The notes beneath the pieces are model-generated. The model worked only from the letters and a program-made list of their open reading frames with translations, searched no databases and had not been told where the DNA came from. Positions 11,695 through 22,615 of a stretch of DNA of 64,000 nt are shown here, piece by piece. Each line of letters starts with the position of its first letter. Position 1 is the first letter of the stretch. Origin of the DNA: Stachybotrys elegans (lineage: Eukaryota; Ascomycota; Sordariomycetes; Hypocreales; Stachybotryaceae); the NCBI GenBank assembly GCA_020746835.1, contig JAGPNK010000007.1, forward strand, positions 992,001-1,056,000, in the 5' to 3' direction. The translations under genes were made by a program, and so were the position numbers.

Positions 11695-12546
11695 CGCGTC
11701 TCGTCTGGCTAGACCTCCGTCGTTCTGAAGCTATCGTCTTGTTCTCGTTGCCGCCCACCTTGGTTCCCTTGTCAAGGCGCCTCACCATGTTAGGCAAGTC
11801 TTTTCGGGAGATGATTGTGATGGGCAACACAACCCATTGGGGCCAAGCACCCGGCCTTTCCTTGGACGCGCACCAACCAAGCTCTATCGTCTTACATTTC
11901 TCTCTCTCTCTTTCTTTCTTCGCCCTGGCATCACACGGAAGCCATCGTTCAGACCGGACCTATTTTGCTGGGCGGTGGAGCTTAGTTCGTGCTAAGGTCC
12001 TGAAGTGCCGTCGACCTGCCGAACAAGGAAGCTCCCAAGTGGCTGATATAGCCTTCAGCTGGCCATGGAAGGGGTCCAGGCGGCCCAAGATTGGGATTCT
12101 TCCTGGCTTGCGGTCCGCTTGGCGAGCCGCTAGGAGGCAAGTCCCGCAAGGACGGTGCGCAATCGAGCGTTTCCGTATCTCCGAGCTAAGGGCATTCCCC
12201 AACCAGGATTGATGATGACGATGTCTCCTTGGACGAATTGGCAATGTTTCGGTTATGCTCGCTACCAGGTTGCGGCGGTAAATGGGCTATGGATTATCGT
12301 GCAGAGACAGATCGGAGATGGCAGGGACTGGACCCTGGAAGGGGAACGTGGTGTGGCGTTGTGAGTTAGGCGATCAGCATGTTGATCGTGCTGGAAATAC
12401 CACACGGGATCATAGAGATGGGAGATCGCCTCACGGGCTCCGCATCCTGCCATTCTATGTATGCGCCCTACAACGTATGCGTCGGCATGCGGCACGTCCA
12501 GCAGAAATGATTGGGCAATGCGACCGACACAGGTACCAATGTAACC

Positions 12547-12602
12547 CTCCAGCATCGCACATCCACAGAGGCATCTCCAGCATCGCACCTCCACAGAGGC
12601 AC
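12547..12602. repeat. Two tandem copies of a 28 bp unit
   Basis: Copies at 12547-12574 and 12575-12602 begin ctccagcatcgcac and end with ccacagaggca plus one base. They differ at two positions. It is a young minisatellite-like duplication with no other copies seen in the window. Confidence 0.85.
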
Positions 12603-12879
12603 CTCATGCAGAATGCACGCGCGCACGCGAGTCGGTTCCTCTTTGATGGGCGAGCGGCCTCGGCCCCGTCTCCTCACGTCATTTCTGTGCCCAAAAGGAC
12701 ATTGAGCTTTATCTGGAAGGCCGTTATCTCGCACATATCATGCGCCCATATCTCATACTAAGTTCCCAGGGGCCATTCGAGCGTTCCCTAATAGAGCAGT
12801 CAGCAACACCGTTTGCGAATGCTGATTTGCGGGCATTACGCGTACGGAGAGACTGGGTTATCATGGCTATTATAGCACC

Positions 12880-12895
12880 GGGGGGGGGGGGGGGG
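12880..12895. repeat. 16-base G run
   Basis: An uninterrupted run of 16 G. Such homopolymers are length-unstable, and the exact count may be a sequencing artefact. Confidence 0.8.
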
Positions 12896-13679
12896 TTAAG
12901 ACCTCTCTGACCGCCGCTATCGTCTACTGCATGGACTTTTTGCTCGGCGCCTATCTGCCGCAATCGACGACGCACGCACCACGCAGCATAACGTGGGGAA
13001 TCCCCGACCCCTTGCGACTATGATGCGGGACCTCCCGTGTGCGCGACGGAATGTATAGAGGGGTTCCTTTATCTCCTTCTAAACTAGGAGAAGTTGCCAG
13101 CTGGGTGAGATCCATCACGGTCAGCACGCAACACCACGCAGAACAAGCGGAATATTAAGTCCGATGCTCACTGGAATACATGCCCGAAGAAGCAAAGTGT
13201 TGAATAGCAATTCTTGATTCCCCCATTATTCGGTCTGTCAGTTGCCATTCTCTGGCAGCAGCCAGACATAAGTTCTTCTCCTTCTCCACCCTTTTGCAGC
13301 CACTTCCCTCTCTCAGTCTCGACATAGGACAAGGGGCTCTTGTCGTTCCCACTGTGCTCCTTGTTGCAACCTTTTCATCTCCCGATGCCTCGACCATTGG
13401 GGAAACTGTTGTACCTCTTGTGCGCCGGCATACCCGGTGCCCAACAAGCCGAGGCCTTCAAGGTTCCCTGACAATGGTTGAAGAGCTGCCGTCACCATCA
13501 ATTGCAAGCTCGGGCAAACACCATCTCAACTTTGGGCCAAAGCCACTTGCCCGGCCTGCAACACGGTTGAAGCAAACCGCCTGGAACTGAGACTGTACGT
13601 CACTTGGATGCCATGACTCGGGAGTTGTCCTCCACCATAGAACCGAGAGTCTCGCAGGGAATAGGCACGAGTCAGCAAT

Positions 13680-14900
13680 ATTCGGCGGTATGCGACCAAC
13701 AACCGACGAGACAACTCAAGCCCTCCTTCGAAGCCGCCTACCCTCGACAGGAAAAGGTGGAAGTTAGTCCTTAGTTGCGCGGCCACCTCTTTAGTTACGC
13801 CAATGGCCTTTGCTGGGATCCTGTTCAGGCCGAAAGACATTCCTGTCTCCGTATACTTCCTCGTTGGATGTGAGGCACCACGAAGCACTCCCTACGACGA
13901 TCGATCCCTGGCGGGCAGTACCCTCCTAGAATACAATACCCGTCTAGGAGAGCCTCGCCGTGGAGCTTCATTTGGACTGGCTGGCGCCATTCACATCCCC
14001 TCCTCGATACATACCTTGATTTGTATACGCGACATGAGCGTCTGCCCGTATACAATGTTCCCTAGTGTCGCAAATGTTCTGCGGATCTCGTCCACCAGCT
14101 TCTGGCAGCTCTCAGGGCCCCCTGCCAGGTAGAAGAACAAGGCAGTGAGGCTGACTGATGTGGTGTCAATGCCACCGATTACGAGAAGACTCAATTCGGA
14201 TCATAGGACCTGCTCGTCAAAGCAGGAGCTCCAGTGTCCGGATTCCCAGCCCCGAATAGGCAGTAAAACACGTCCCGGCATCGCTCCGCCGGGCATCTCC
14301 TTCTGCTCCTCGTAGAGCGTGATTCTCGTTTACCTTCCGTGGGTTCTGCTTGGCAAGACGGCCTGATACAGCCACCTAAATGAACAACGACAAAATAGCC
14401 ACAATCGCAGTCCAAACAACACATCAATTTGTGAGCGCGACCCTCAAAACTCCTCCTTTCTTCGTCCTGCCCTCATCCCAGGACCAGTCATAGTATCCCC
14501 AAGTTTTGCGCTCAGAGGCTCGCGGTTGTACCCGGCAGGGTTGTGAAGCCTGACGTGGCGTTGAACTCTGGGTGGTGAACCTTGAGGATGGTTTCCTTGT
14601 CCCATGGCAACACCTGAGCCGTAGCAACAGTACATATTTAGCTTCATAAAAATACATGATGTGTAAACCTGCCGCCCTGGTGTCTGTTTTCCAACTAGAA
14701 ACCAATTTATTCTTCTTCTGGAGGATCGTCCTGTACGGCATCGTGAGCAGCTGAGAACGTACCCATGAGTTGTATCCGTAGAATGCTGTAAATTACACCT
14801 TCCAAGACTTTTGTAAAAAGGAATCCATTTCCTGTCACTCCATTCCATTTTCGCATCTCGGACCAGCAAACGCGCGGATTTTGCGCAATTACTGCATGCT
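13680..14900 (-). pseudogene. Cytochrome P450 remnant
   Basis: Pieces of one P450 lie in order on the minus strand but in different frames. At 13991-14194 is the I helix with the oxygen-binding motif GGIDTT, followed by FFYLAGGPESCQKLVDEIR and the K-helix start CIEEGM. The arginine expected next for the ExxR pair is a TGA stop (CGA in the ancestor would need one C-to-T change). Upstream in another frame is the conserved DVFYCLFGAGNPDTG region (about 14200-14280). Downstream (13818-13867) in a third frame is EEVYGDRNVFRPE, the PERF region. The heme-cysteine loop should lie near 13740; only a weak trace is seen and no clean FxxGxRxC. Several frameshifts and stops rule out a working enzyme. The closest living relatives are probably multi-substrate or aromatic-hydroxylating fungal P450s. 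The boundaries are approximate. Confidence 0.8.
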
Positions 14901-15172
14901 GTCCAGGTCATGAGTGGCATGTCGAATAGTAAGAGTCACGTTGCCTCGTCTTGGCATACATTCTTCATCCCATGTGCGGGTACCAGTACAAGCCACCATC
15001 TTTCAGCTCATAATGCCATGTGACACTTGGCTGACCATTCAGCAGAAAGGCCGACTTGATTTTGTAGCATCAAACGGAACCCATGATAAAACCACTGCGG
15101 TCCCAGAGTGCCATCTCTCTTCTTCATCTCCTACCCTAAAGCCTCTAAAGCACTTCGCGCAACTCGGTTACA

Positions 15173-15814
15173 ATGACCATCGAGAGCGACACGCGCATCT
15201 GGGACAAGGCGGCGCCCTCGTACGCCAAGTCGCCCGTCGCCGACGAACAAGGCTACCAGCGGACGCTCCAGCGCACAAGGGAGCACCTCAAGCCTCAAGA
15301 CAAGGTGCTGGAGCTGGGATGCGGCACGGGGTCGACGGCGCTGCTCCTGGCGGGTGGCGTGCAGAGCTATCTGGCGACGGACCTCTCCAGCGGTATGATC
15401 GGCATAGCCGAGGGCAAGCAACAGACGGGCGACGAGAAGCTCCCGGGCCTGTCCTTTCGCACCGCCACCGCCGAAGATATCGCCTCTGAGGAGGCTCGGT
15501 TCAACGCCGTCCTAGGTTTCAACTACCTCCACCTCGTACCGGACCTCACCGGCACACTACGAAACATCCATACGCTCCTCGAGGATGGGGGCCTCTTCAT
15601 CTCCAAGACGGGGTGCTTGAAGGACATGTCGTTCCTGTACCGACTGGCTCTCCCCGTCGGGAGGTTGCTTGGAAAAGTACCGAGCGTGTCTGTCTTTAGC
15701 AGGGAGGAGCTCGAGGAGCAGTTGCGCCTTGCCGACTTTGAGGTTCTCGAAACCGAGTTCCATGCTTCGGACGGTAGTGCTGGAAGGCCCTATATCGTGG
15801 CACGAAAGAAGTAA
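15173..15814 (+). CDS. Class I SAM-dependent methyltransferase, bacterial-like
   Basis: A single exon of 213 residues. The Rossmann core carries motif I, VLELGCGTGST at about 45-54, the SAM-ribose acidic region ATDLS, and a later acidic/aromatic segment FNAVLGFNYLHLV. The N-terminal WDKAAPSYAKSPVADEQGY pattern is one I associate with small bacterial methyltransferases. The substrate is unknown; the loose C-terminal half suggests a small molecule. The gene has no intron and is GC-rich at third positions compared with flanking DNA. It stands beside a dead P450 and converges with the PL4 gene. Bacterial origin by horizontal transfer is possible but not shown. It could have acted with the former P450 in a small pathway, which is speculation. 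Confidence 0.85.
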   Translation: MTIESDTRIWDKAAPSYAKSPVADEQGYQRTLQRTREHLKPQDKVLELGCGTGSTALLLAGGVQSYLATDLSSGMIGIAEGKQQTGDEKLPGLSFRTATAEDIASEEARFNAVLGFNYLHLVPDLTGTLRNIHTLLEDGGLFISKTGCLKDMSFLYRLALPVGRLLGKVPSVSVFSREELEEQLRLADFEVLETEFHASDGSAGRPYIVARKK

Positions 15815-16052
15815 AGGGGCAGCGCTCATGAAGTGCTGAGCCTAGCTGGGAACACGGCTGGTGTGTAATAACTATTTACTCTGCTCGATTTTAGTATATA
15901 CCCTCCATCTATAAATTTAATTACTATTTCCCGGTGCAAGAACAAGGCCGCTGAACAGCGTGTAGAAGACGTGCCGTGAAAAGGCGCAATGATGTACACA
16001 ACTTCCATTTATCACCACGCACATCAATTTGTGGCGACTATGCCAGACAAAT

Positions 16053-18323
16053 CTACACAATCTCGAGCCGCAGAGCGTCGTACTGCACGTATACACTCGT
16101 CGGAAGAACAGCCGACTCGTAGTTGGTCCCGTTGTACGGCAGACTCAGCACAAACTCATTTGTCCCGGCCTTGAGCATGCCGGGGTGGAACGTAAACTTG
16201 TGCGCGATGTTGTAGCAAATCACAGCGGACCGTACGCCGCACGAGCTGCTTTGATGATACCTATTTTCCGAGATTTCTGTTAGCAACAAGGTCAAGACAC
16301 GCCCGGGGGGGGGGGGGCATCCTCCTGCATGCAGGTGCAGGAAGCGTGGGGCAGGGCAGGACTCACGGGATGATCCACGGCTCCAGGTCCTTGCCGTTGA
16401 CGCTGACCGTGTAGGCCAAGTTTGCGTGCGGCTCCGAGGCGTTGAAGACGTCGGTGTTGCCGGCTGCCGTCTTCGCCCCCGCCAGCTGCACCGTCAGGGT
16501 GGCCTGGCGCTTGCGGTGCACTTGCGCCTGGTCTAGGTCGAACGCAATCGTCCAGTTGTTGACGTCGCCGTTGCCGACGTAGGGCTCCGCGCGCAGGTGC
16601 GCTCCCTTGCCGCCAAACACGGCCCAGTGTATGTAGTTCAGGTCGCGGAGTCTGCTCTCGCCCACCCTGTACGTCACGCCGTCGGGGAAGTCGGTTGGGA
16701 AGTCGTATGCGCCCCAGTAGATGCGGTACTGCTCTGGACTGAGCGGCTTGCTTGTGTCGGGCTCGTAGCCGTGGCGGAATTCGCCAGACGACTTGTCAGG
16801 TGTTCCGATACGCCATACTTCGGTGCCCTGAGTCTCCTCGCGCCACCGGGCGTGCGTGGTTCGCGGTTTGCCGGCTGAGACCTCGATATTGTCCTTGACA
16901 TACTGACCAAAAATACCGTCGGCGTAGATTGTAAGTCTGTAGGTGCCGAATTTGACCATGGGAATGCTGGCGTGGCCCTCCGAATCAACGTTGGCCCAGT
17001 ACTGGTACGCCTTGGTGTCGAGGACGTTGTCCTGGAAGTCGACGCCGTTCTGTGCCAGCACCGCGATCGGGTTCTTGGCATTCGGGGGAAGATCAACATG
17101 CAGCTTCCATGTGTTGCGCCCAGACGTCGGGACGTAGTTGGGAACGTGTTCTGCAATGGCATCGTAAAAGTCGGCATTCCACTCCGGGTCGGCGTACTGA
17201 GCGGCGTCTTGACGCAACACCATCATATCGGTATCGGCAGGGAAGTGGTTGAAATGGAAGTAAGCCTGTACCCATCAGTCGCAAGCATACACTGAGCACC
17301 GCCTTAATAACCTACCGGTCCAAATGTTCTGTCGAAACCATGTGTAATGTTGGGCTACACGAGACGGTTAGGTCTTGTTGATGCAAAAGTTTAAACGACG
17401 ACTTACTGTCTGGTCTCCATGGTGGTTGGAGCTCATGTAGTTGTACACAATGCCATCAACAGTAAGGTCAGAGTGAAGAGGACCGCCGAAATAAGTGTCC
17501 TTTGTGTTCATGACCATCCACATTCCGTACGTAGAGTTATCCGCCGTGTTTGATCCGTCGGCGTAACTGTTCATGCGCCATTAGTATGATCCCCGGAAAG
17601 GCTCGATAAAACTCACAGGCCATAGGCAGTGATGTCCCTCCAGGGGTCTTGGAAAGTGTACTTGGTAAAGTAATCAGCCTCCTGCTGGACATATGCGTCG
17701 TCGGTCGAGTCGCCCAGGTACCAAGTAGCATCTTGCACAGTCTGCCATGTCTTCTGAGCCTCTGCGCCGGGGAGAGGAGCAAATTGTCTCTCATTGGTGA
17801 TGAGGTGCGTCCACATATTTGTATTCGGACGGAGCAGAGTCCTCAGCTCCTGGAGGTTCCTCAGAAACGGCGACGTCTCGTTGTAGTACGCCACACGCGT
17901 AAAGGTATGGAGGCCCGTCTCGCCATCCCTCAGAAACCAGTACTGCTCAAGAACTTGGCCCGTCTCCGGGAACGTATCTGACATCCTGATGCCGGCATAG
18001 TCGACTCCGCTCGAGTCGGTGCCCGTGTAGAGCTCGTAGCTCGGCGCTTGAGATCCCGGCGTCCAGAAGCCATTGGGTGTGCAGTAGCAATCCAAGTACG
18101 GGCCTCGACCGACGCTTCCAGTTCTCGGACCCAGCAGATCCTGTCCGTCCAGCGTGACGTTCACCATGGACCCTCCGGCCTTGTTGACTGCGGCATAGAA
18201 ACGGTCATTGGAGACGGTGAGCTGTGTGGCTGTCTCGGTAGCCAAGAGCTTAGCCGCCGCTCTGACTGGTCCATTGACAAGCACCAAAAGGCTCAACCAT
18301 GTCCACATGCCCGAGGCCTTCAT
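16053..18323 (-). CDS. Secreted rhamnogalacturonan lyase, polysaccharide lyase family 4
   Basis: Five exons on the minus strand (17617-18323, 17407-17566, 17316-17354, 16367-17265, 16053-16260) give 670 residues. The third exon is only 39 bp and encodes PNITHGFDRTFGP; the reading frame needs it. Residues 1 to about 22 are a signal peptide. The long N-terminal beta-sandwich domain (to about 330) has the family's NDRFYAAVNKAGGSMVNVTLDGQDLLG start and the HHGDQT segment. An fnIII-like domain and a C-terminal galactose-binding-like domain follow, ending YVQYDALRLEIV. PL4 enzymes cut the rhamnose-galacturonate backbone of pectin rhamnogalacturonan I by beta-elimination outside the cell. The gene implies contact with plant material. 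A TATA box is 58 bp upstream of the ATG. A 13-base C run (sense strand) sits in the last intron. Confidence 0.92.
16305..16317. repeat. 13-base G run inside the last PL4 intron
   Basis: It reads as poly-C on the PL4 sense strand, between the donor and the branch site of the 106 bp intron 16261-16366. The length may vary or be a sequencing error. It has no coding effect. Confidence 0.8.
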
Positions 18324-18380
18324 CTTGACAGTGTAAGGGAGTGCATATGCCAGCTCATGACTTACAGAGATCTCCCATTG

Positions 18381-18388
18381 TCTTTATA
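18381..18388 (-). promoter_or_regulatory. TATA box of the PL4 gene
   Basis: On the minus strand this reads TATAAAGA, 58 bp before the ATG, as in inducible plant-wall-degrading enzyme genes. Confidence 0.6.
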
Positions 18389-19069
18389 CGAGGAAGCACC
18401 CCCAAGCTACTGGATCGAGCTACCGAGCCTCCGGTGCGGAGAACCCCTCGTCTTCATCCTTTTCCCCACGGGGATGATTAGCGATTTGCCTAGCTTTGCC
18501 TGGACGGTGATAATATCCCCAGATCTCGGGTGTCGGCTTAAAGATAAGGCGAGCTGAAATTGTGGAATGATTCGGTCGACTGTAGATGGTCATGAGCGAC
18601 TGAAACAAGTTCAGTGTTCGCGGTGTCCGGGGCAATTATCTCCATATATACCGTCTACCTCATGTCGCGATGCTACTTAAATTGTTTCTTCTCGGAACTT
18701 GAATCGTGCTACTATTGACCGAGGCTTGTCGTTCGATGCAGCTCCGTTGGCAGCGGCCAAAATGTTCGGTATCGTGACGCTTTTCTGCTATTGGGGGTCA
18801 TCCTTGTCGGGATACCAGGAGAAACTGTGTGGTTCTGTCAAAGACATTGCTCAGCATTGTTCTGGGATATTTCCAACTTCTCAGCAGTTCAATGGACTGC
18901 CTCCTACATTCCAACTTCAGTAACCAAGACCAGGACAAGAGAGCAAGAGATAATTCCGAGCAAGAAAAACAAATGTATATGTGCGCGGCTGTATTGCCGC
19001 AACGGCGTGTGCAACGCTGTCCCTCCAATTTTGCAAGCCAAACCCGTATGATACAATGCATTGCCCTAA
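18389..19069. other. PL4 upstream region and PRP45 3' flank
   Basis: The only site I would point to is GTGGGG on the minus strand at 18464-18469. It matches the carbon catabolite repressor consensus SYGGRG and would fit glucose repression of a pectinase. A six-base match can arise by chance. No gene is seen. Confidence 0.4.
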
Positions 19070-20863
19070 TTAATCCTCATCTTCGTCGTTCACTCGCGGC
19101 CGTTTCGACTGCCGGCTATCCTCATCCTGTAATCCGTACGACCGCTTGGGCTGTCGGCTGTCGTCCACCTCGGAAAGGAACTTGTCCACATTGAACGGAT
19201 CTGCTGCGTCCTTTTCGAACTGTACGGGTCCTTCGCGGGCCTGTAAATCTTAAGTTAGCTGCGTTTCTTTATAGACAAAGTATTGACTGACCTCTACTTC
19301 GCCAGCACCCTTGAAGGTTCCCTTGCCTAAAGCTTCGCCAAATCGGCTTGACTTCTGGATCTTGGCCATTTCCTTATCTCCTGCCTCTGCATCGTCATCG
19401 TCGTCGGCGTTGGCGCGTGGACGGTAGATGCTGCTGATGGCGTCTTGCGCTGCAAAAAGGGGCTTATCGTAATGATTGTCCTCGTTGAATCCAGAGTCGA
19501 AGCCACTTGTCTGGTTAAAGAGTCGTGAATCATACATTGTCTCTTTGGACTGCGTCGGCTTGGCCAATCCAAGAGCAATCTTCTCGGATATGTCTCGGTT
19601 CATCTCTCGAGCCATGACTTGCGTCCTGCGCTCGGCGCCCATTCGTGATTGACGGAGCTTTCGCTCCTCATCCTTCCTCTTTTCGCGACGGGCTTCCTCT
19701 CTTGCTCTGATCTCCGAGTCTTCCGAACCCTCGCTATCCGAGCCAGAATACGAAGAGCGGGAATCTCGCGAGCGAGACCTCGAGCCTGAAGATTGCCTTC
19801 TGCTGCGGTTCGCCCCGGCGCGTTCTTCTCGTGCCTTTTGCGCCATTTGTCGCAGCTGCTCCATCTTCTGGTCCTTCTCCTTTTCGGCCAATCTCTGCTG
19901 CATCACGGATCGCTGCTGGACCTCCTCGCGGGCATGTCGTTCGGCCATCTTTATGGCTTCGGCAAACTGGGCATGCTTGTCGTTGATGCTGATGTCCTGT
20001 AGTCCTCGTCCATCTGCAGCCAATCTCTTGTCCAGCGGAACCGTGAATCCCTTCGGGTTCTTCCAGTTGGAGACGGGAGGGGGAATCCTCCACATTTCTT
20101 GGTCCTCTGCCGTGAGCTTGCGTGGTGGGGAGTGCATAACAGGCGGAGGGGGCGATGGAGGGCCGCGCGGAATCTTCTTGTGCTTAAACTTGGGCGGTTC
20201 AACAGGGTCTCGCTGGCGTTCGACAATCTTCATGATGCGGTCCTGTTTCTTGGAGTTGTCGCCCATCTGGTTCGCCGGCGTATATCGCACAAACGTGGCA
20301 TCCTTCTTCTGGACAGTGTTTATGCTCTTCGGCTTCTGTGCTGCTACAGCTCCGCTGACGAGAGCTGCCAACGCGTTCTTGGTTCTTTCCGCGGTGGCTG
20401 CCACGGATTCCTTGTCGGGACGCGACAAGTCAATCTCGCCGGCGTCGGCCCGTTGCCTGAGGGGGATGAGATCCTTGAAGGATGTGTGTATTATTCGACC
20501 TTCGCTATGTCCTTGTCGTGCGATCGCGTCGTATTTGACCTTGCCTTCGGAATCAACCTGAATCGCCAACGCATTGTTCGTCGTTGCCGTCTTCTTTCCC
20601 ATCTCAAGCGGGTATTGGGCGATGGGTATTTCGGGGAAAGCACCTCCATCGCCAAAGTCTTCCTGCGCTCGGGGGCGCCAGCCTGATCGTTGACCATAAG
20701 GTGGAGGGCCAGAACGCTTGAGGACGATCTGGGTTTCATCGATTTGTCCTACGCCGACGATTCGAGGACCATGCTGGTTCGCACGTGACGGCGCTTCTTC
20801 ATCCTCCCCGGTGTATTTGGGCTTCGGCAGCGCGGCCTGCAGCGACGCGGCTATCGAGGCCAT
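19070..20863 (-). CDS. PRP45: SNW/SKIP-domain spliceosome protein Prp45
   Basis: Two exons, 19292-20863 and 19070-19240, give 580 residues. The donor is GTCAGT, which is less usual, and the acceptor is ACAG. The SNW domain occupies about 170-345, with the name-giving SNWKN at 265-269 preceded by PSPPPPVMHSPPRKLT. A charged coiled-coil and an SR stretch (about 350-385) follow. The C-terminus has FSSIYRPR-like and KSSRFGEALGKGTF elements and ends in an acidic tail. Prp45/SKIP belongs to the NineTeen-related complex that stays with the activated spliceosome through both catalytic steps; in the nucleus it also links to transcription. Length and order match fungal orthologues. Confidence 0.95.
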
Positions 20864-21389
20864 GTTGGGTGTTGTTGCGTGGAATGGTTGAATGCTGAGT
20901 CTGCCTGGCGAGATTGTTGCGTTATGCGATGAAGAATTTCAGTGGCGGGCAGAATGTGGCTTAGCGCCTACTTACCAGCCACATCATTCAGCTACCTCTA
21001 ATCTATGTGGGTAACTCACGAGGATGTGGATCCAGCTTGAGCTCGACATATGTACGTACAGATAGACCAATACTCAGGTATTCAATGCCAACGGTCCACG
21101 TTTTGACGTATTCAAGGACCTCCCGTTTGATCTCGAACCGAAACCGTGTGGCACAGGAATTGGGAGCCTAGGGATATGCCATGTGCCATCTTCGTTCATC
21201 CAGCAATCATCGTTTTGAGGTAGATAATGAAAACTACGGTTATCGACAGTACCCTCCTAGGCTCGTTTCGCGCCGCTGCCCTGGAGACAGCTCATATTCC
21301 AGATAGCTCGTACAAACAATAGTAAACCCAGGCTGTTCCTTTTGTTCTGCGCCCCTTGAAAATCCCACATGCATTGCCCATGCTGTCCT
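20864..21389. other. Upstream region of PRP45 and 3' flank of the p24 gene
   Basis: No open frame of note, no TATA box and no repeat are seen. It is likely the housekeeping promoter of PRP45. Confidence 0.5.
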
Positions 21390-22181
21390 TCATACGTAGC
21401 CCTTTCTCGCTCCCTGCAGCCATTGTCAGCTCTGCGTGCAACAACCTCGATGAGTCCGGACATACCTGGAAGAAGAATCTGACAACAAAGACCTGAAGAG
21501 CACCCATGCAAACAATCAAGGCAATTTGAATCAAGCTGAAGTTGATGATTCGCTTTTCGGTACTGGCAACGGTGCTAAAGTTGCGGTTCTCGCGAGTTCG
21601 GAAGTATTTCTGGTTTCGGGAGATGGTAGAGATCTGTCCGGAGATCTTGAAGATCGACTCCTCGAGGACGCTGGTCTGCTCGGGGGACGATCCCTGCTTG
21701 GAGGGAAGCTGCGCGCGGCTCTCGTTCTCGACCTGCACCTGCGTCAGTCTCGTTGCGTCGGCCTCTCGTGAATGGGGTCCAATATACGGCAATCTCAAAG
21801 TCGACAAACTTCTCGGCAAAGGTGCTAAACTCGTTGTTGAAGCAGAACGAGTAGGATCCGGCCTTGTTGGCAGTGAAGACAAAGTCGCCCTGGCGCTCCT
21901 TTTGGCCATCCATGATGATCTTGTTTCCAGGTCCCTCTACGACGAAGTCGACATCGAAAGAGCCTCCGGATTGAACCTGCGGGTCGAATCAGCGATCGTC
22001 CCATGGCATGCTAAGCAGGGGAGCGTACAGCGAAATAGAAGGCGACCTTCTCCCCGTCCTTCTTAGTGTCGGCAAAGAAGCATGCCTTTTCGTGCGCTGC
22101 AAGCTGGTAGGTCAATGCCGTGGCGGCGACATTGGTGGCGAAGCAGGCCAGTAGCCCGGCCGCGAAGAAAGGCAATCTCAT
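21390..22181 (-). CDS. p24/EMP24 family cargo receptor (GOLD domain, Erp-like)
   Basis: Four exons on the minus strand, 22029-22181, 21788-21976, 21466-21732 and 21390-21413, all in phase 0, give 210 residues. A signal peptide (about 1-21) leads into a GOLD domain with the disulphide pair in HEKACFFAD and YSFCFNNEF. A coiled-coil follows (ENESRAQLPSKQG to RNQKYFRTRENRNFST), then one membrane segment (about 178-198). The 24 bp last exon adds only GARKGYV after the di-phenylalanine, giving the short cytosolic FF tail that binds COPII. The second acceptor has two candidate AGs six bases apart; I chose the downstream one because it restores the family's FEIAVENE. The protein cycles between ER and Golgi as a cargo or GPI-anchor receptor. 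Which Erp it corresponds to is not certain. Confidence 0.92.
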
Positions 22182-22615
22182 GATGGCCGTGTATGATGTT
22201 TCGTGTAATGCCACAAAGCAACAGCACACGATCAGGACAGCCTGGTCGCTCAAGTGCTCGGGCGGCCCAGTTGAGCTCCACCTCCCTGTTGCACGGAATT
22301 TCGTGGACCCGATCCCTATCGGGGCTCGAGGCGCCCGCTCCCCACCAGCCACATGCGCATCATTCTGCGCACCGCCACATCTCTCCACCTGCTCGTGCTC
22401 TCTCCCTCTCTCATCGACTACGTCAGGCTGATCTGACACCACATTCTGTCCAACATTATGTGGTGACGACAAAAGCTGGGCTTTTGAGAAGTCTTTCATA
22501 TTTTTATCCTCATTATAAATTTACTGAACCAGGCCACTACCATAAGTTTGCTGCAGTTGCTTGCTCTCAACGGATCGCGCTTCTGCCAAAAGCCCCTATC
22601 TTTAGCCAATTCGCC
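22182..22615. promoter_or_regulatory. Divergent promoter region of the p24 and PhoD genes
   Basis: A 434 bp gap separates two divergent starts. It has CT-rich stretches and no TATA box. Both genes act in the secretory pathway or on membranes, but shared control is only a possibility. Confidence 0.4.

Larger units (their letters stand above)
11700..13680. other. 2 kb gene-poor stretch
   Basis: No gene is supported. Its left part is the far upstream region of the subtilisin gene. It contains a 28 bp direct duplication and a 16-G run (listed separately). Several open frames of 60-190 codons on both strands have no recognisable domain. The right end runs into the P450 remnant, which may extend into it unrecognised. 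Confidence 0.45.
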
